Part shown: one piece after another, positions 56,961-64,000 of the stretch | How positions within the stretch are numbered: position 1 is the stretch's first letter | Layout of the letters: each line of letters begins with the position of its first letter | Source: Ignavibacteriales bacterium | Lineage (GTDB): Bacteria > Bacteroidota > Ignavibacteria > UBA10030 | Assembly (NCBI GenBank): GCA_026390595.1 | Contig: JAPLFQ010000020.1 | Span: forward strand, 405,930 to 469,929 | DNA: 64,000 nucleotides | Reading direction: 5' to 3' | Position numbers and translations under genes: made by a program | Notes under the pieces: model-generated | Told to the model about the DNA's origin: nothing | Databases searched by the model: none | What the model saw: only the letters and a program-made list of their open reading frames with translations

Positions 56961-57755
56961 ATGCTCCTCGCAATAGACATCGGTAATACGCATACGGTAT
57001 TTGGGGTCTACAGGAAGTCTGCACTCATCGCAGATTGGCGCGTGACAAGCATGCTGCAGAGAACAGAGGACGAAGTAGGGACGCAGGTCAGCCTTTTCCT
57101 CAGAGAAAAGAAGATCGCCCTGACGGCAATCAAGGGTATCGGCATCTCTTCCGTTGTTCCCAATCTGACTGACATCTTCTCCGCCATGGCCCGGAAGTAC
57201 TTCAGAGTCGAGCCGTTGAGTATTTCGTCCTCCCTTGACCTTGGGATAAAGATCCTCTATGACGACCCTCATTCCGTCGGGGCTGACCGTATCTGCAACG
57301 CTGTGGCCGGGTTTGCTTCGTTCGGAGGCCCGCTGATCATCATCGATTTCGGCACAGCGACAACGTATGACGTCGTCTCCGGCAACGGAGATTATCTCGG
57401 AGGCGTCATCGCTCCCGGCATCGAAACATCTGCTGTCGATCTTCACAGGCGCGCCGCGAAGCTGCCAAAGATAGAGCTCCACTTTCCAAAGACGATCATT
57501 GGGAAAGACACGGTTTCGAGCATGCAGGCCGGCATTCTCTATGGAGCAGTTGACGCTCTTGAGGGGATGGTGGAGAGGATTCAGGGTGAAATCCGAAAAC
57601 GTGAACGGAAGGATGCTCTTGTCATTGCTACGGGGGGGTTTTCCCTTCTGATGGCAAGCCGCTCGCGGGCGATTTCGGAGTGCGTCCCTTCCCTTGTTCT
57701 CGACGGAGTGCGCATCATACACGAAAGGACAAGCAAACTCAAGAGCCGGGTGTAG
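56961..57755 (+). CDS. coaX: Type III pantothenate kinase
   Basis: First step of coenzyme A synthesis. It has 264 residues. ASKHA-fold motifs are LLAIDIGNTHTVFGVY (phosphate 1), SVGADRICNAVAGF and IIDFGTATTYDVVSGNGDYLGGVIAPGIE (phosphate 2 and substrate). The C-terminal ATGGFSLLMA is also present. It follows birA at 33 nt, a frequent neighbour pair in bacteria. It is convergent with nuoN across a hairpin. Confidence 0.96.
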   Translation: MLLAIDIGNTHTVFGVYRKSALIADWRVTSMLQRTEDEVGTQVSLFLREKKIALTAIKGIGISSVVPNLTDIFSAMARKYFRVEPLSISSSLDLGIKILYDDPHSVGADRICNAVAGFASFGGPLIIIDFGTATTYDVVSGNGDYLGGVIAPGIETSAVDLHRRAAKLPKIELHFPKTIIGKDTVSSMQAGILYGAVDALEGMVERIQGEIRKRERKDALVIATGGFSLLMASRSRAISECVPSLVLDGVRIIHERTSKLKSRV

Positions 57756-57830
57756 CAGAGAGCAAAGTCGTTTCTCCCATTTTGCGGACGCCGTACGGAA
57801 GCAAACCGATCTACCCTCGTCAACGCGAAA

Positions 57831-57862
57831 CAGCCTCCTCCCAATTTCCCGGGAGGAGGCTG
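57831..57862. terminator. Strong intergenic hairpin between convergent coaX and nuoN
   Basis: A perfect 12-bp stem, CAGCCTCCTCCC (57831-57842) with GGGAGGAGGCTG (57851-57862), has an 8-nt loop. Only short T runs follow on either strand (TTTCG on minus, TGTGTTG on plus). It may terminate both converging transcripts or act as a 3' stabiliser. Confidence 0.6.
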
Positions 57863-57901
57863 TGTGTTGAAGAACCCCACTCATTCAGAATCAGATCGTG
57901 C

Positions 57902-59404
57902 TCAACGAACCCCCAGCATCGTTACCGAAGCGTTTGCGAGCTCGACAATCGGAGAGTAGTACAGACCGAACAGAAGTGTCGGCACGACGAGCAGAAGAAC
58001 GATCGCTATTTCAGGAGCACTGAAGACCAATGGTCCGGCATTCCCTTCAGGATCGCGCAGAAACATGTTCCGCACGACACGGACGTAGTAGTATAGCGAG
58101 ATGACGCTGTTGATAGCCCCCACCACCGCCAGCCACACCCATTTCGCATCGAGCAACGAAGCGAAGATGAACAGCTTTCCGATGAACCCCGCCGTTGGCG
58201 GCAGACCTGCCAGGGAAATAAAGAAGATCACCATCGACACGCCGATGAACGGAGCCCGAAAACCGAGGCCCTTGTACGAGTCGATGTCTTCGCTCCCGGT
58301 CTTGTTCGCGACAAGCATCACGACATAGAAAGCACCGAGGTTCATGAACATGTAGACCACGAAATAGATCAGCACTGCCGCAATCCCCTTGTCACTGAGA
58401 ACGACGATTCCCATGAGCATATAGCCCGCGTGAGCGATACTCGAGTATGCGAGCAGCCGTTTGAGATTGTTCTGCCAGACCGCCACGAGATTTCCAAGCG
58501 TCATGGTCAGCACTGAGAGTATCGCGATAATCTTGTTCCACTCGAATCCCTGCAGAACGGACCAGAAGCCGACAGGCAGGCCGAACGCAGTTGAATCAAT
58601 GAACGAAATCTTGAAGAACCGGATCAGGATAGCGAAGCCGGCTGCCTTCGACGCGACAGACAGGAACGCCGTGATGGTGATCGGAGCGCCTTCATACACA
58701 TCCGGCGTCCAGAAGTGGAACGGGACCGCAGAGATCTTGTATCCCATCCCAGCGATGATCAGAAGCGTTGCCACGAGCAACGCGATCGGACTGACAGTTC
58801 CGGCGGAAAGGGCTCTGTTGATTCCATAGACATCGACTGCTCCGCCTGTGAGTCCGAAAATAATCGAAATCCCATAGAGCATCAGGCCAGTCGAAAGTGC
58901 GCCGTAAATGATGTATTTGAGCGACGCCTCGCTGGAGTCGGGGGCTTCCTTCACATAGCCGGAAAGCACGTAGGAACTCAGGCCGGTCAATTCGATGGAC
59001 AACACAATCATCAGCAAGCTGGTGGCGCCAGCCATCAGGTACATTCCCAATGTCATGGCCACTAACAGGGAGGAGTACTCGACAAGCCGTTTGACGGTCG
59101 ATTGTACCTCGGCCGAATAGAGCGAAAAGAGGAAGATGATCACCGCACAAACTCCGACGACCAATTTGAAGAACACCGCAAACGGATCGACAGCGATCAT
59201 GCCGGAGAAAATCGATTGCGAAGTTCCCATTTCCTGCACCGTGAAGACTATGGAAATGAGAATGCCGATCAAGGCGACGAAGAAGGAATACCTGGGCCTC
59301 GAGCGGAAGATGACGCCGACAAGCAGCGCCAGACAGAATGTGATCGTCAGGGTAGTTTCAGGGAGAAACTTCGCCAGACTCTGCAAGACTTGGTCTACCA
59401 TCAT
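57902..59404 (-). CDS. nuoN: NADH-quinone oxidoreductase subunit N
   Basis: Proton-pumping antiporter-like subunit of complex I in the inner membrane. It has 500 residues with about 14 hydrophobic segments. Typical NuoN stretches are AVDPFAVFFKLVVGVCAVIIFLFS, GYKISAVPFHFWTPDVYEGAP (conserved Lys and Glu/His) and KRLLAYSSIAHAGYMLMG. ATG codons at 59404 and 59401 are both possible. It is the last gene of the nuoJKLMN run and ends near the hairpin shared with coaX. Confidence 0.95.
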   Translation of the reverse strand: MMVDQVLQSLAKFLPETTLTITFCLALLVGVIFRSRPRYSFFVALIGILISIVFTVQEMGTSQSIFSGMIAVDPFAVFFKLVVGVCAVIIFLFSLYSAEVQSTVKRLVEYSSLLVAMTLGMYLMAGATSLLMIVLSIELTGLSSYVLSGYVKEAPDSSEASLKYIIYGALSTGLMLYGISIIFGLTGGAVDVYGINRALSAGTVSPIALLVATLLIIAGMGYKISAVPFHFWTPDVYEGAPITITAFLSVASKAAGFAILIRFFKISFIDSTAFGLPVGFWSVLQGFEWNKIIAILSVLTMTLGNLVAVWQNNLKRLLAYSSIAHAGYMLMGIVVLSDKGIAAVLIYFVVYMFMNLGAFYVVMLVANKTGSEDIDSYKGLGFRAPFIGVSMVIFFISLAGLPPTAGFIGKLFIFASLLDAKWVWLAVVGAINSVISLYYYVRVVRNMFLRDPEGNAGPLVFSAPEIAIVLLLVVPTLLFGLYYSPIVELANASVTMLGVR

Positions 59405-59455
59405 ATTGTTTTCAGTAGTCGATTCAAAAAGTATTTGCAGAACGTTACACTGGTA

Positions 59456-61054
59456 TCAATGAACCAGCGCAAGAGCGCCTCCACCCTGCTTGACGAATTC
59501 AACCAGGTGATTCAACGACGAGGTCATGAGATCGAGCAATAGCGCCGGGTAGAGACCCAAGGCAAGTACGATGATGGCAAGCGGCACGAGCGTGAAAAGC
59601 TCCCGGCCATTGATATCGGGAAGCGAAGCCCATTTCTCATTGGGCTGCCCCAGGAACACGCGCTGCAGGGTCCAGAGCATATATGCCGCCGTCAGAACGA
59701 TACCAAGCGTCGCAATGATCGTCAGCGTGCGGAAAGTCTGAAATGCACCCAGGAACGAGAACGCTTCCGAGATGAATCCGCTCAGTCCCGGCAGACCAAG
59801 GGCCGCGAAGAATGCCACGGTCATGATTCCAGTGTATTTCGGCATCGTGATCGCGAGGCCGCCGAAGGCATCGATGTCACGCGTATGGGCACGGTCGTAA
59901 ATCACGCCAACAATCAAGAAGAGCATCGCGGTGATGGTGCCGTGGTTGAACATCTGAAACACCGCTCCCATCATTCCCTGCGTGTTCATGGCGGACATAC
60001 CAAGCAGCACGATGCCCATATGGCTGATGCTGGAATAGGCGATGAGCTTCTTGAAATCCTGCTGGGCCATGGCGCAGAGAGCGCCATAGATGATATTGAT
60101 GAGGGCGACGACAGCCAGAGGCCAAGCGTAGTACATCGCAAGCTCAGGGAATATCGGATAGCTGATACGAAGTATCCCATAGGTGCCCATCTTCAGGAGA
60201 ACGCCGGCCAGGATGACGCTGATCGCCGTCGGAGCTTCCACGTGCGCGTCAGGCAGCCACGTATGGAAGGGGAAGATCGGAACTTTGATGGCAAACCCGA
60301 CAAAGAGGGCGATGTATGCCAGATGCCGCCAATACGTTCCCAATCCGGCAAGCAGCGAGCCGGGCTGGAAGTTCGCGGGGTTCATCATCGCCAGCATGTT
60401 GAACGTATATATTCTCTCCCCAGTGGTTCCGTCGGGCACCGTGACACTGAAATACAATGCGATCACGGCGAGCAGCATCAGGACACTTCCGAGGAGCGTA
60501 TACAGGAAGAACTTGATTGCAGCATATTCGCGGCGCGGACCGCCCCAGATGCCGATGAGGAAGTACATCGGAAGGAGCATCACTTCCCAGAACACATAGA
60601 AAAGGAAGAAATCGAGCGACACAAATACACCCATCATCCCGGTATCGAGCAGCAGCAGCATTGCCATATAACCCTTGAGAGCCTTCGGGATGTTCCATGA
60701 GGCGAACACAGCGATGAAGCTGATGAGGGCCGTCAGCAAAACCATGGGGACGCTCAGACCATCGACTCCAAGGAAATAATCCACGTGTATCCTTCCAAAC
60801 CACGGTACGCCGCGGACATCGATCCACGAGGCCTTCTCGACCATCTGCATTCCTTCTTGCGAGTTGATGCCGGTCAGACTCCGGTCAAAATGGAAATAAA
60901 TCATCACCGCAAACACGAGTTGCAGGAATGTCGCCGCCGCCGCCGTCCATTTCATCGCATTCTGATTCTCTTTTGGGATAAAGAGGATCAGGATCATACC
61001 GACGATCGGAATGAACGTTATCCAACTCAGAACACCGATTCCCATTAATTCCAT
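59456..61054 (-). CDS. nuoM: NADH-quinone oxidoreductase subunit M
   Basis: Antiporter-like proton-pumping subunit of 532 residues. Conserved charged membrane residues are visible in VFWEVMLLPMYFLIGIWGG (Glu), AIKVPIFPFHTWLPDAHVEAPT (Lys) and FKKLIAYSSISHMGIVLLG (Lys). About 14 membrane helices are expected. It lies between nuoL and nuoN with 51-70 nt gaps, typical of the nuo operon. Confidence 0.96.
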   Translation of the reverse strand: MELMGIGVLSWITFIPIVGMILILFIPKENQNAMKWTAAAATFLQLVFAVMIYFHFDRSLTGINSQEGMQMVEKASWIDVRGVPWFGRIHVDYFLGVDGLSVPMVLLTALISFIAVFASWNIPKALKGYMAMLLLLDTGMMGVFVSLDFFLFYVFWEVMLLPMYFLIGIWGGPRREYAAIKFFLYTLLGSVLMLLAVIALYFSVTVPDGTTGERIYTFNMLAMMNPANFQPGSLLAGLGTYWRHLAYIALFVGFAIKVPIFPFHTWLPDAHVEAPTAISVILAGVLLKMGTYGILRISYPIFPELAMYYAWPLAVVALINIIYGALCAMAQQDFKKLIAYSSISHMGIVLLGMSAMNTQGMMGAVFQMFNHGTITAMLFLIVGVIYDRAHTRDIDAFGGLAITMPKYTGIMTVAFFAALGLPGLSGFISEAFSFLGAFQTFRTLTIIATLGIVLTAAYMLWTLQRVFLGQPNEKWASLPDINGRELFTLVPLAIIVLALGLYPALLLDLMTSSLNHLVEFVKQGGGALALVH

Positions 61055-61124
61055 TTGTAGTCTACTCCTTCATGAAGTCAAGTCGAACACAATCCGTGCT
61101 GCTTTTCAGAATCAAATCTCCGGA

Positions 61125-63386
61125 CTAACGAAACCAGAGGAAAAGAATCATCACTCCGAGGATCACAAATGCAAGATACGTCTGGACCCTTCCGGTTTGC
61201 ACACGGCGCATCAGCAGTCCAAGGAACCCTGCGAGATAAGCGGTGGCGTTCACAAGGCCGTCCACGATGTGGTTGTCAAATCCTCCAACTCCGACGTAGA
61301 AGAGAAAGAAGCTCAAACCGGCAACTGCAAACCCAAGCACAACGTAACCGATGATCGTCCCGATCGCCGCTTCGGCCGGCAGAAGCCCAAACCCGACAAT
61401 CCATCCGACATACAGCGAGAGAGCAGCGGTGACGGCCATATAGATGATCGAGCTGACGGTGCCTTCTTCCCAGTTCCGTTTTGTCCCCAGCGTCAGTCCC
61501 CGCGTCCAGCTCGCCGTTCCATTCACGATACCATCGATAATGTGTCCGTCAAACCAACGGAAGAGTTTCGCGATGCCGACTGTTCCCGAGACGAATGTGG
61601 CACCGTAGAGCTCGTCGAACTTCCACTTATTGAGCAGGAACCGGTACAGCGGTCCCGTCCTGGCGGCGATTGCATCTGCATCGATCTTCTTCCAGTAGTA
61701 GGTTGCAAAAGCCGCAGCGATCCCGAGACCGGCGACAAGCAAAGACAGGACCATCGCCAGCGAATGGCCATGGTGAACGGTCTCTTCGAATAGCTCTGTT
61801 CCGGCAGCAGCAACACTTGCAGGTACAACCGATTCCGGCCTGGGCAAGGCGCTGTAGACCCAGCCGCTGGCTGCACCAAACGGGTTGAAGCTGTAGAATG
61901 CGAAGAACGAAAGAACGGCAAACACGATAAGCGGGATCGTCATCGTCTTCGGCGATTCGTGAATCGCTTCAAACCGGTGGTGGTCTTTGTGCTCGCCAAG
62001 GAACGTCAGGATCACAATCCTGAACATATAGAAGGCTGTCAGCCCTGCGACGAAGAAGGCAACGATCGGGATGTACCAGCGGCCCGTGAGGTTCGCGTAG
62101 GCCAACGTCCCGGCCAGGATCTCATCCTTGCTCAGAAATCCCGATGTAAAGGGAACTCCCGAGATCGCCAGCGTGTAGATCACAAACGTCCAGAACGTGA
62201 TAGGCATCTTCGATCTCAGGCCGCCCATGTTCCTGATATCCTGGGGATCAGTGTGATGGTCTCCGGCATGATGCAGGGCGTGATGCATCGCGTGTATCAC
62301 AGAACCCGAACCGAGGAACAATCCGGCCTTGAACATTGCGTGGGTCGTCAGGTGGAAGAAGCCGGCCGTAAAGGCACCGACGCCGAGCCCCATGACCATA
62401 TAGCCAAGCTGACTGATCGTCGAATACGCGAGAACTTTCTTAATATCGTTCTGAACGATGGCGATCGTCGCGGCAATGAACGCTGTGACGGCACCGATCG
62501 CGGCAATGACCATCAGTGCATCGGCGGTCATCATCGGGAAGGTGCGTGCGATCAGATACACACCGGCGGCAACCATCGTGGCGGCATGGATCAACGCGCT
62601 GACCGGCGTTGGACCTTCCATGGCGTCGGGCAACCAGACGTGCAACGGGAACTGCGCCGATTTGCCGACCGCACCGCAGAACACCAGGATGCCGGCTGCG
62701 GTAAGCCACGCTTCGCTGCCGAAGGGGAGCGTTCCCGCTTTTATCGACTCGAAAATCGTTCCGAAGCTGAACGTGTGAAACGTTGTGAACAAGATCATGA
62801 TGCCGATGAACATCCCGACATCTCCCACCCTGTTCACAATGAATGCTTTCTTGGCGGCATCGCTCGCAGATTTCTTCTCAAACCAGTGGCCGATGAGGAG
62901 GTATGAGCTCAGACCGACGAGTTCCCACGCGACATACATCATGAAGAAGTTGTTCGTCAGGACGATGCCAAGCATGGAAAACGTGAAGATTCCGAGGAAG
63001 GCGAAATAGCGTCCGTAGCGGACATCGCCGCGCATGTATCCGATGGAGAACAGGTGGACGAACGCGCTGACGATATAGACCACCAGCAGCATCACGGCCG
63101 CCAGGTTGTCGATCATCAGACCGAGTGTCATGGTCATCGGTCCGACGCCAGGGACGTTTCCCCAGTTCACCCATGTAAACGTCGCCTGAATTGTTTCGTC
63201 GTGGTAGGAACCCATCTTCACGGCGAAGATCACCGCTGACAGGATCAGGCCAAGGAACACAATCCCCGTCTCGATGATGTCACCCTGCCTCGGGAGGCGT
63301 TTATTGAAGAAAATAAGAATCGTAAACCCGAGGAGCGGGAGAAGATAAGCAACAACGCTAAGCTGGATAATCGTGTCGTGAGACAT
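61125..63386 (-). CDS. nuoL: NADH-quinone oxidoreductase subunit L, long form
   Basis: Largest antiporter-like subunit of complex I, carrying the lateral helix along the membrane arm. At 753 residues it is longer than the roughly 610 of E. coli NuoL. The core is intact: [20 protein letters not shown] (Glu), [37 protein letters not shown] and [18 protein letters not shown]. The extra length is C-terminal: [21 protein letters not shown] recurs about 120 residues later as [20 protein letters not shown], suggesting an internal duplication of the lateral-helix end. It is preceded by nuoK. Confidence 0.96.
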   Translation of the reverse strand: MSHDTIIQLSVVAYLLPLLGFTILIFFNKRLPRQGDIIETGIVFLGLILSAVIFAVKMGSYHDETIQATFTWVNWGNVPGVGPMTMTLGLMIDNLAAVMLLVVYIVSAFVHLFSIGYMRGDVRYGRYFAFLGIFTFSMLGIVLTNNFFMMYVAWELVGLSSYLLIGHWFEKKSASDAAKKAFIVNRVGDVGMFIGIMILFTTFHTFSFGTIFESIKAGTLPFGSEAWLTAAGILVFCGAVGKSAQFPLHVWLPDAMEGPTPVSALIHAATMVAAGVYLIARTFPMMTADALMVIAAIGAVTAFIAATIAIVQNDIKKVLAYSTISQLGYMVMGLGVGAFTAGFFHLTTHAMFKAGLFLGSGSVIHAMHHALHHAGDHHTDPQDIRNMGGLRSKMPITFWTFVIYTLAISGVPFTSGFLSKDEILAGTLAYANLTGRWYIPIVAFFVAGLTAFYMFRIVILTFLGEHKDHHRFEAIHESPKTMTIPLIVFAVLSFFAFYSFNPFGAASGWVYSALPRPESVVPASVAAAGTELFEETVHHGHSLAMVLSLLVAGLGIAAAFATYYWKKIDADAIAARTGPLYRFLLNKWKFDELYGATFVSGTVGIAKLFRWFDGHIIDGIVNGTASWTRGLTLGTKRNWEEGTVSSIIYMAVTAALSLYVGWIVGFGLLPAEAAIGTIIGYVVLGFAVAGLSFFLFYVGVGGFDNHIVDGLVNATAYLAGFLGLLMRRVQTGRVQTYLAFVILGVMILFLWFR

Positions 63387-63431
63387 TGTCAGTTTTTGGC
63401 TCTACTTGTTCCCGATGGAAATGCCGTCCGT

Positions 63432-63770
63432 TCAGTCTTTGAGTTGATTGATCTCGTCGACGTTCACAGTGTTGAAGTTCTGGTAGATGTTCAGGATGAT
63501 TGCCAGGGCGATTGCCGCCTCGGCGGCTGCGAGGATGATCACGAAGATCGCGATGACCTGCCCATCCAGCGTCCCGGTCGTAAACCTTGAGAAAGCCAGG
63601 AAATTAATGTTCGCGGCGTTCAGCACCAGCTCGATTCCCATGAGGACCATGATCGCATTGCGGCGCGTCAGGATCGCAAAGACCCCGAGAGAAAACAGGA
63701 TGCCGCTGATCAGCAAGAAATGGTTCAGACCGGGAGTCTGCAGCCACTGCAGAAATTGTTCAATCGTCAT
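63432..63770 (-). CDS. nuoK: NADH-quinone oxidoreductase subunit K
   Basis: A 112-residue, three-helix membrane subunit of complex I. Two conserved buried glutamates are present, in MGIELVLNAANINF and IILAAAEAAIALAI, part of the proton path. The length is slightly above the usual 100 owing to a polar C-terminal tail. It lies 60 nt after nuoJ and 45 nt before nuoL. Confidence 0.96.
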   Translation of the reverse strand: MTIEQFLQWLQTPGLNHFLLISGILFSLGVFAILTRRNAIMVLMGIELVLNAANINFLAFSRFTTGTLDGQVIAIFVIILAAAEAAIALAIILNIYQNFNTVNVDEINQLKD

Positions 63771-63830
63771 ACCGAATACTCCGTTATCACACGCGGCGGA
63801 ATCAAACCGACGCGCATCATTCGACGCAAG

Positions 63831-64000
63831 CTACGAAATCTTCTTTTCCCTGCGAGCGATCATCGCAGCACCAACCAGCGATACGAGGAGAATTACCGAT
63901 GCGACCTCGAACGGCAGGAGGTAGGTGCTTAACAGCATCTCTCCGATTCTTGGCGCCGTTTTCTCGAACCCTTGTGCTTCCGGAGCGATCCTCCAGTCGG
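63831..64000 (-). CDS. nuoJ: NADH-quinone oxidoreductase subunit J (5' part outside window)
   Basis: Only the last 55 or so codons are in the window. They read WRIAPEAQGFEKTAPRIGEM, then LLSTYLLPFEVASVILLVSL and VGAAMIARREKKIS before the TAG at 63831-63833. The YLLPFEVASVILLVSLVGA segment is the conserved last membrane helix of NuoJ. The position upstream of nuoK agrees. Confidence 0.92.
   Translation of the reverse strand, partial: DWRIAPEAQGFEKTAPRIGEMLLSTYLLPFEVASVILLVSLVGAAMIARREKKIS

Noticed and set aside
1..64000. CRISPR arrays, tRNA genes, insertion sequences, prophage
   Set aside because: No regularly spaced repeats, cloverleaf candidates, transposases, integrases or terminal repeats were recognised.

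Overview
The window is dense bacterial chromosome with moderately GC-rich coding sequence. The primary sigma factor at 4066-4923 is short and lacks region 1.1, as in the Bacteroidota/Chlorobiota (FCB) assemblage. Together with the nucleotidyltransferase/phosphomannomutase-like fusion, the long NuoL and the membrane/spermidine-synthase/TPR protein, this makes an Ignavibacteria-like or other deep FCB lineage my best guess. That is an inference from protein character; no rRNA is present. No phage, insertion sequence, CRISPR array or tRNA was seen, and most genes are housekeeping.

Layout. 1-8498 (minus strand): GAF/degenerate-GGDEF sensor, small zinc-ribbon protein, deoB, sigA, NlpC/P60 lipoprotein, def, fmt, parA and parB (cut by the window edge). 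8752-15186 (plus): nucleotidyltransferase/mutase-like fusion, PTS IIA-Ntr-like protein, hisS, a hypothetical gene, lgt and rlmB. 15251-31842 (minus): an NtrC-family regulator, an exported protein, a decayed acyl-CoA carboxylase beta gene, a 1029-residue membrane/spermidine-synthase/TPR protein, a decayed acyl-CoA dehydrogenase gene, meaB, a sugar-nucleotide epimerase, purD, a glycosyltransferase, an M24 peptidase, guaB, a glutaryl-CoA-dehydrogenase-like gene, a second NtrC-family regulator and a stand-alone receiver. 32057-42547 (plus, with one or two minus-strand genes near 41 kb): a receiver-HisKA protein, Nif3, a zinc-ribbon coiled-coil protein damaged by a duplication, RNase HI, RNase P RNA, recJ, yebC, ruvC, ruvA, ruvB, an RNA pseudouridine synthase and a frameshifted 3-methyladenine glycosylase. 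42561-54236 (minus): uvrA, a DUF58 protein, a TPR lipoprotein, rsmB and the heat-shock block hsp20-hsp20-dnaK-clpB. 54577-57755 (plus): M28 peptidase, birA and coaX. 57902-64000 (minus): nuoJ (partial), nuoK, nuoL, nuoM and nuoN of respiratory complex I.

How the genes work together. parAB segregates the chromosome. def and fmt process initiator Met-tRNA and nascent proteins. ruvCAB, recJ, uvrA and the glycosylase form a repair neighbourhood. hsp20, dnaK and clpB form a disaggregation module. The nuo genes form the membrane proton-pumping arm of complex I. Three response-regulator genes around 30-32.8 kb sit together without a complete histidine kinase.

Most notable observations. Two adjacent acyl-CoA metabolism genes near meaB have died in place while their translational-coupling overlaps survive. 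A roughly 101-nt diverged tandem duplication breaks the zinc-ribbon gene and looks like two strain haplotypes joined end to end. The glycosylase is broken at a run of eight G. A receiver-HisKA protein lacks the ATPase domain. The mutase half of the 835-residue fusion has lost its catalytic loops. Two intrinsic terminators lie directly upstream of the next gene's start. I did not find a clearly new multi-gene system; the strongest leads are listed as findings.
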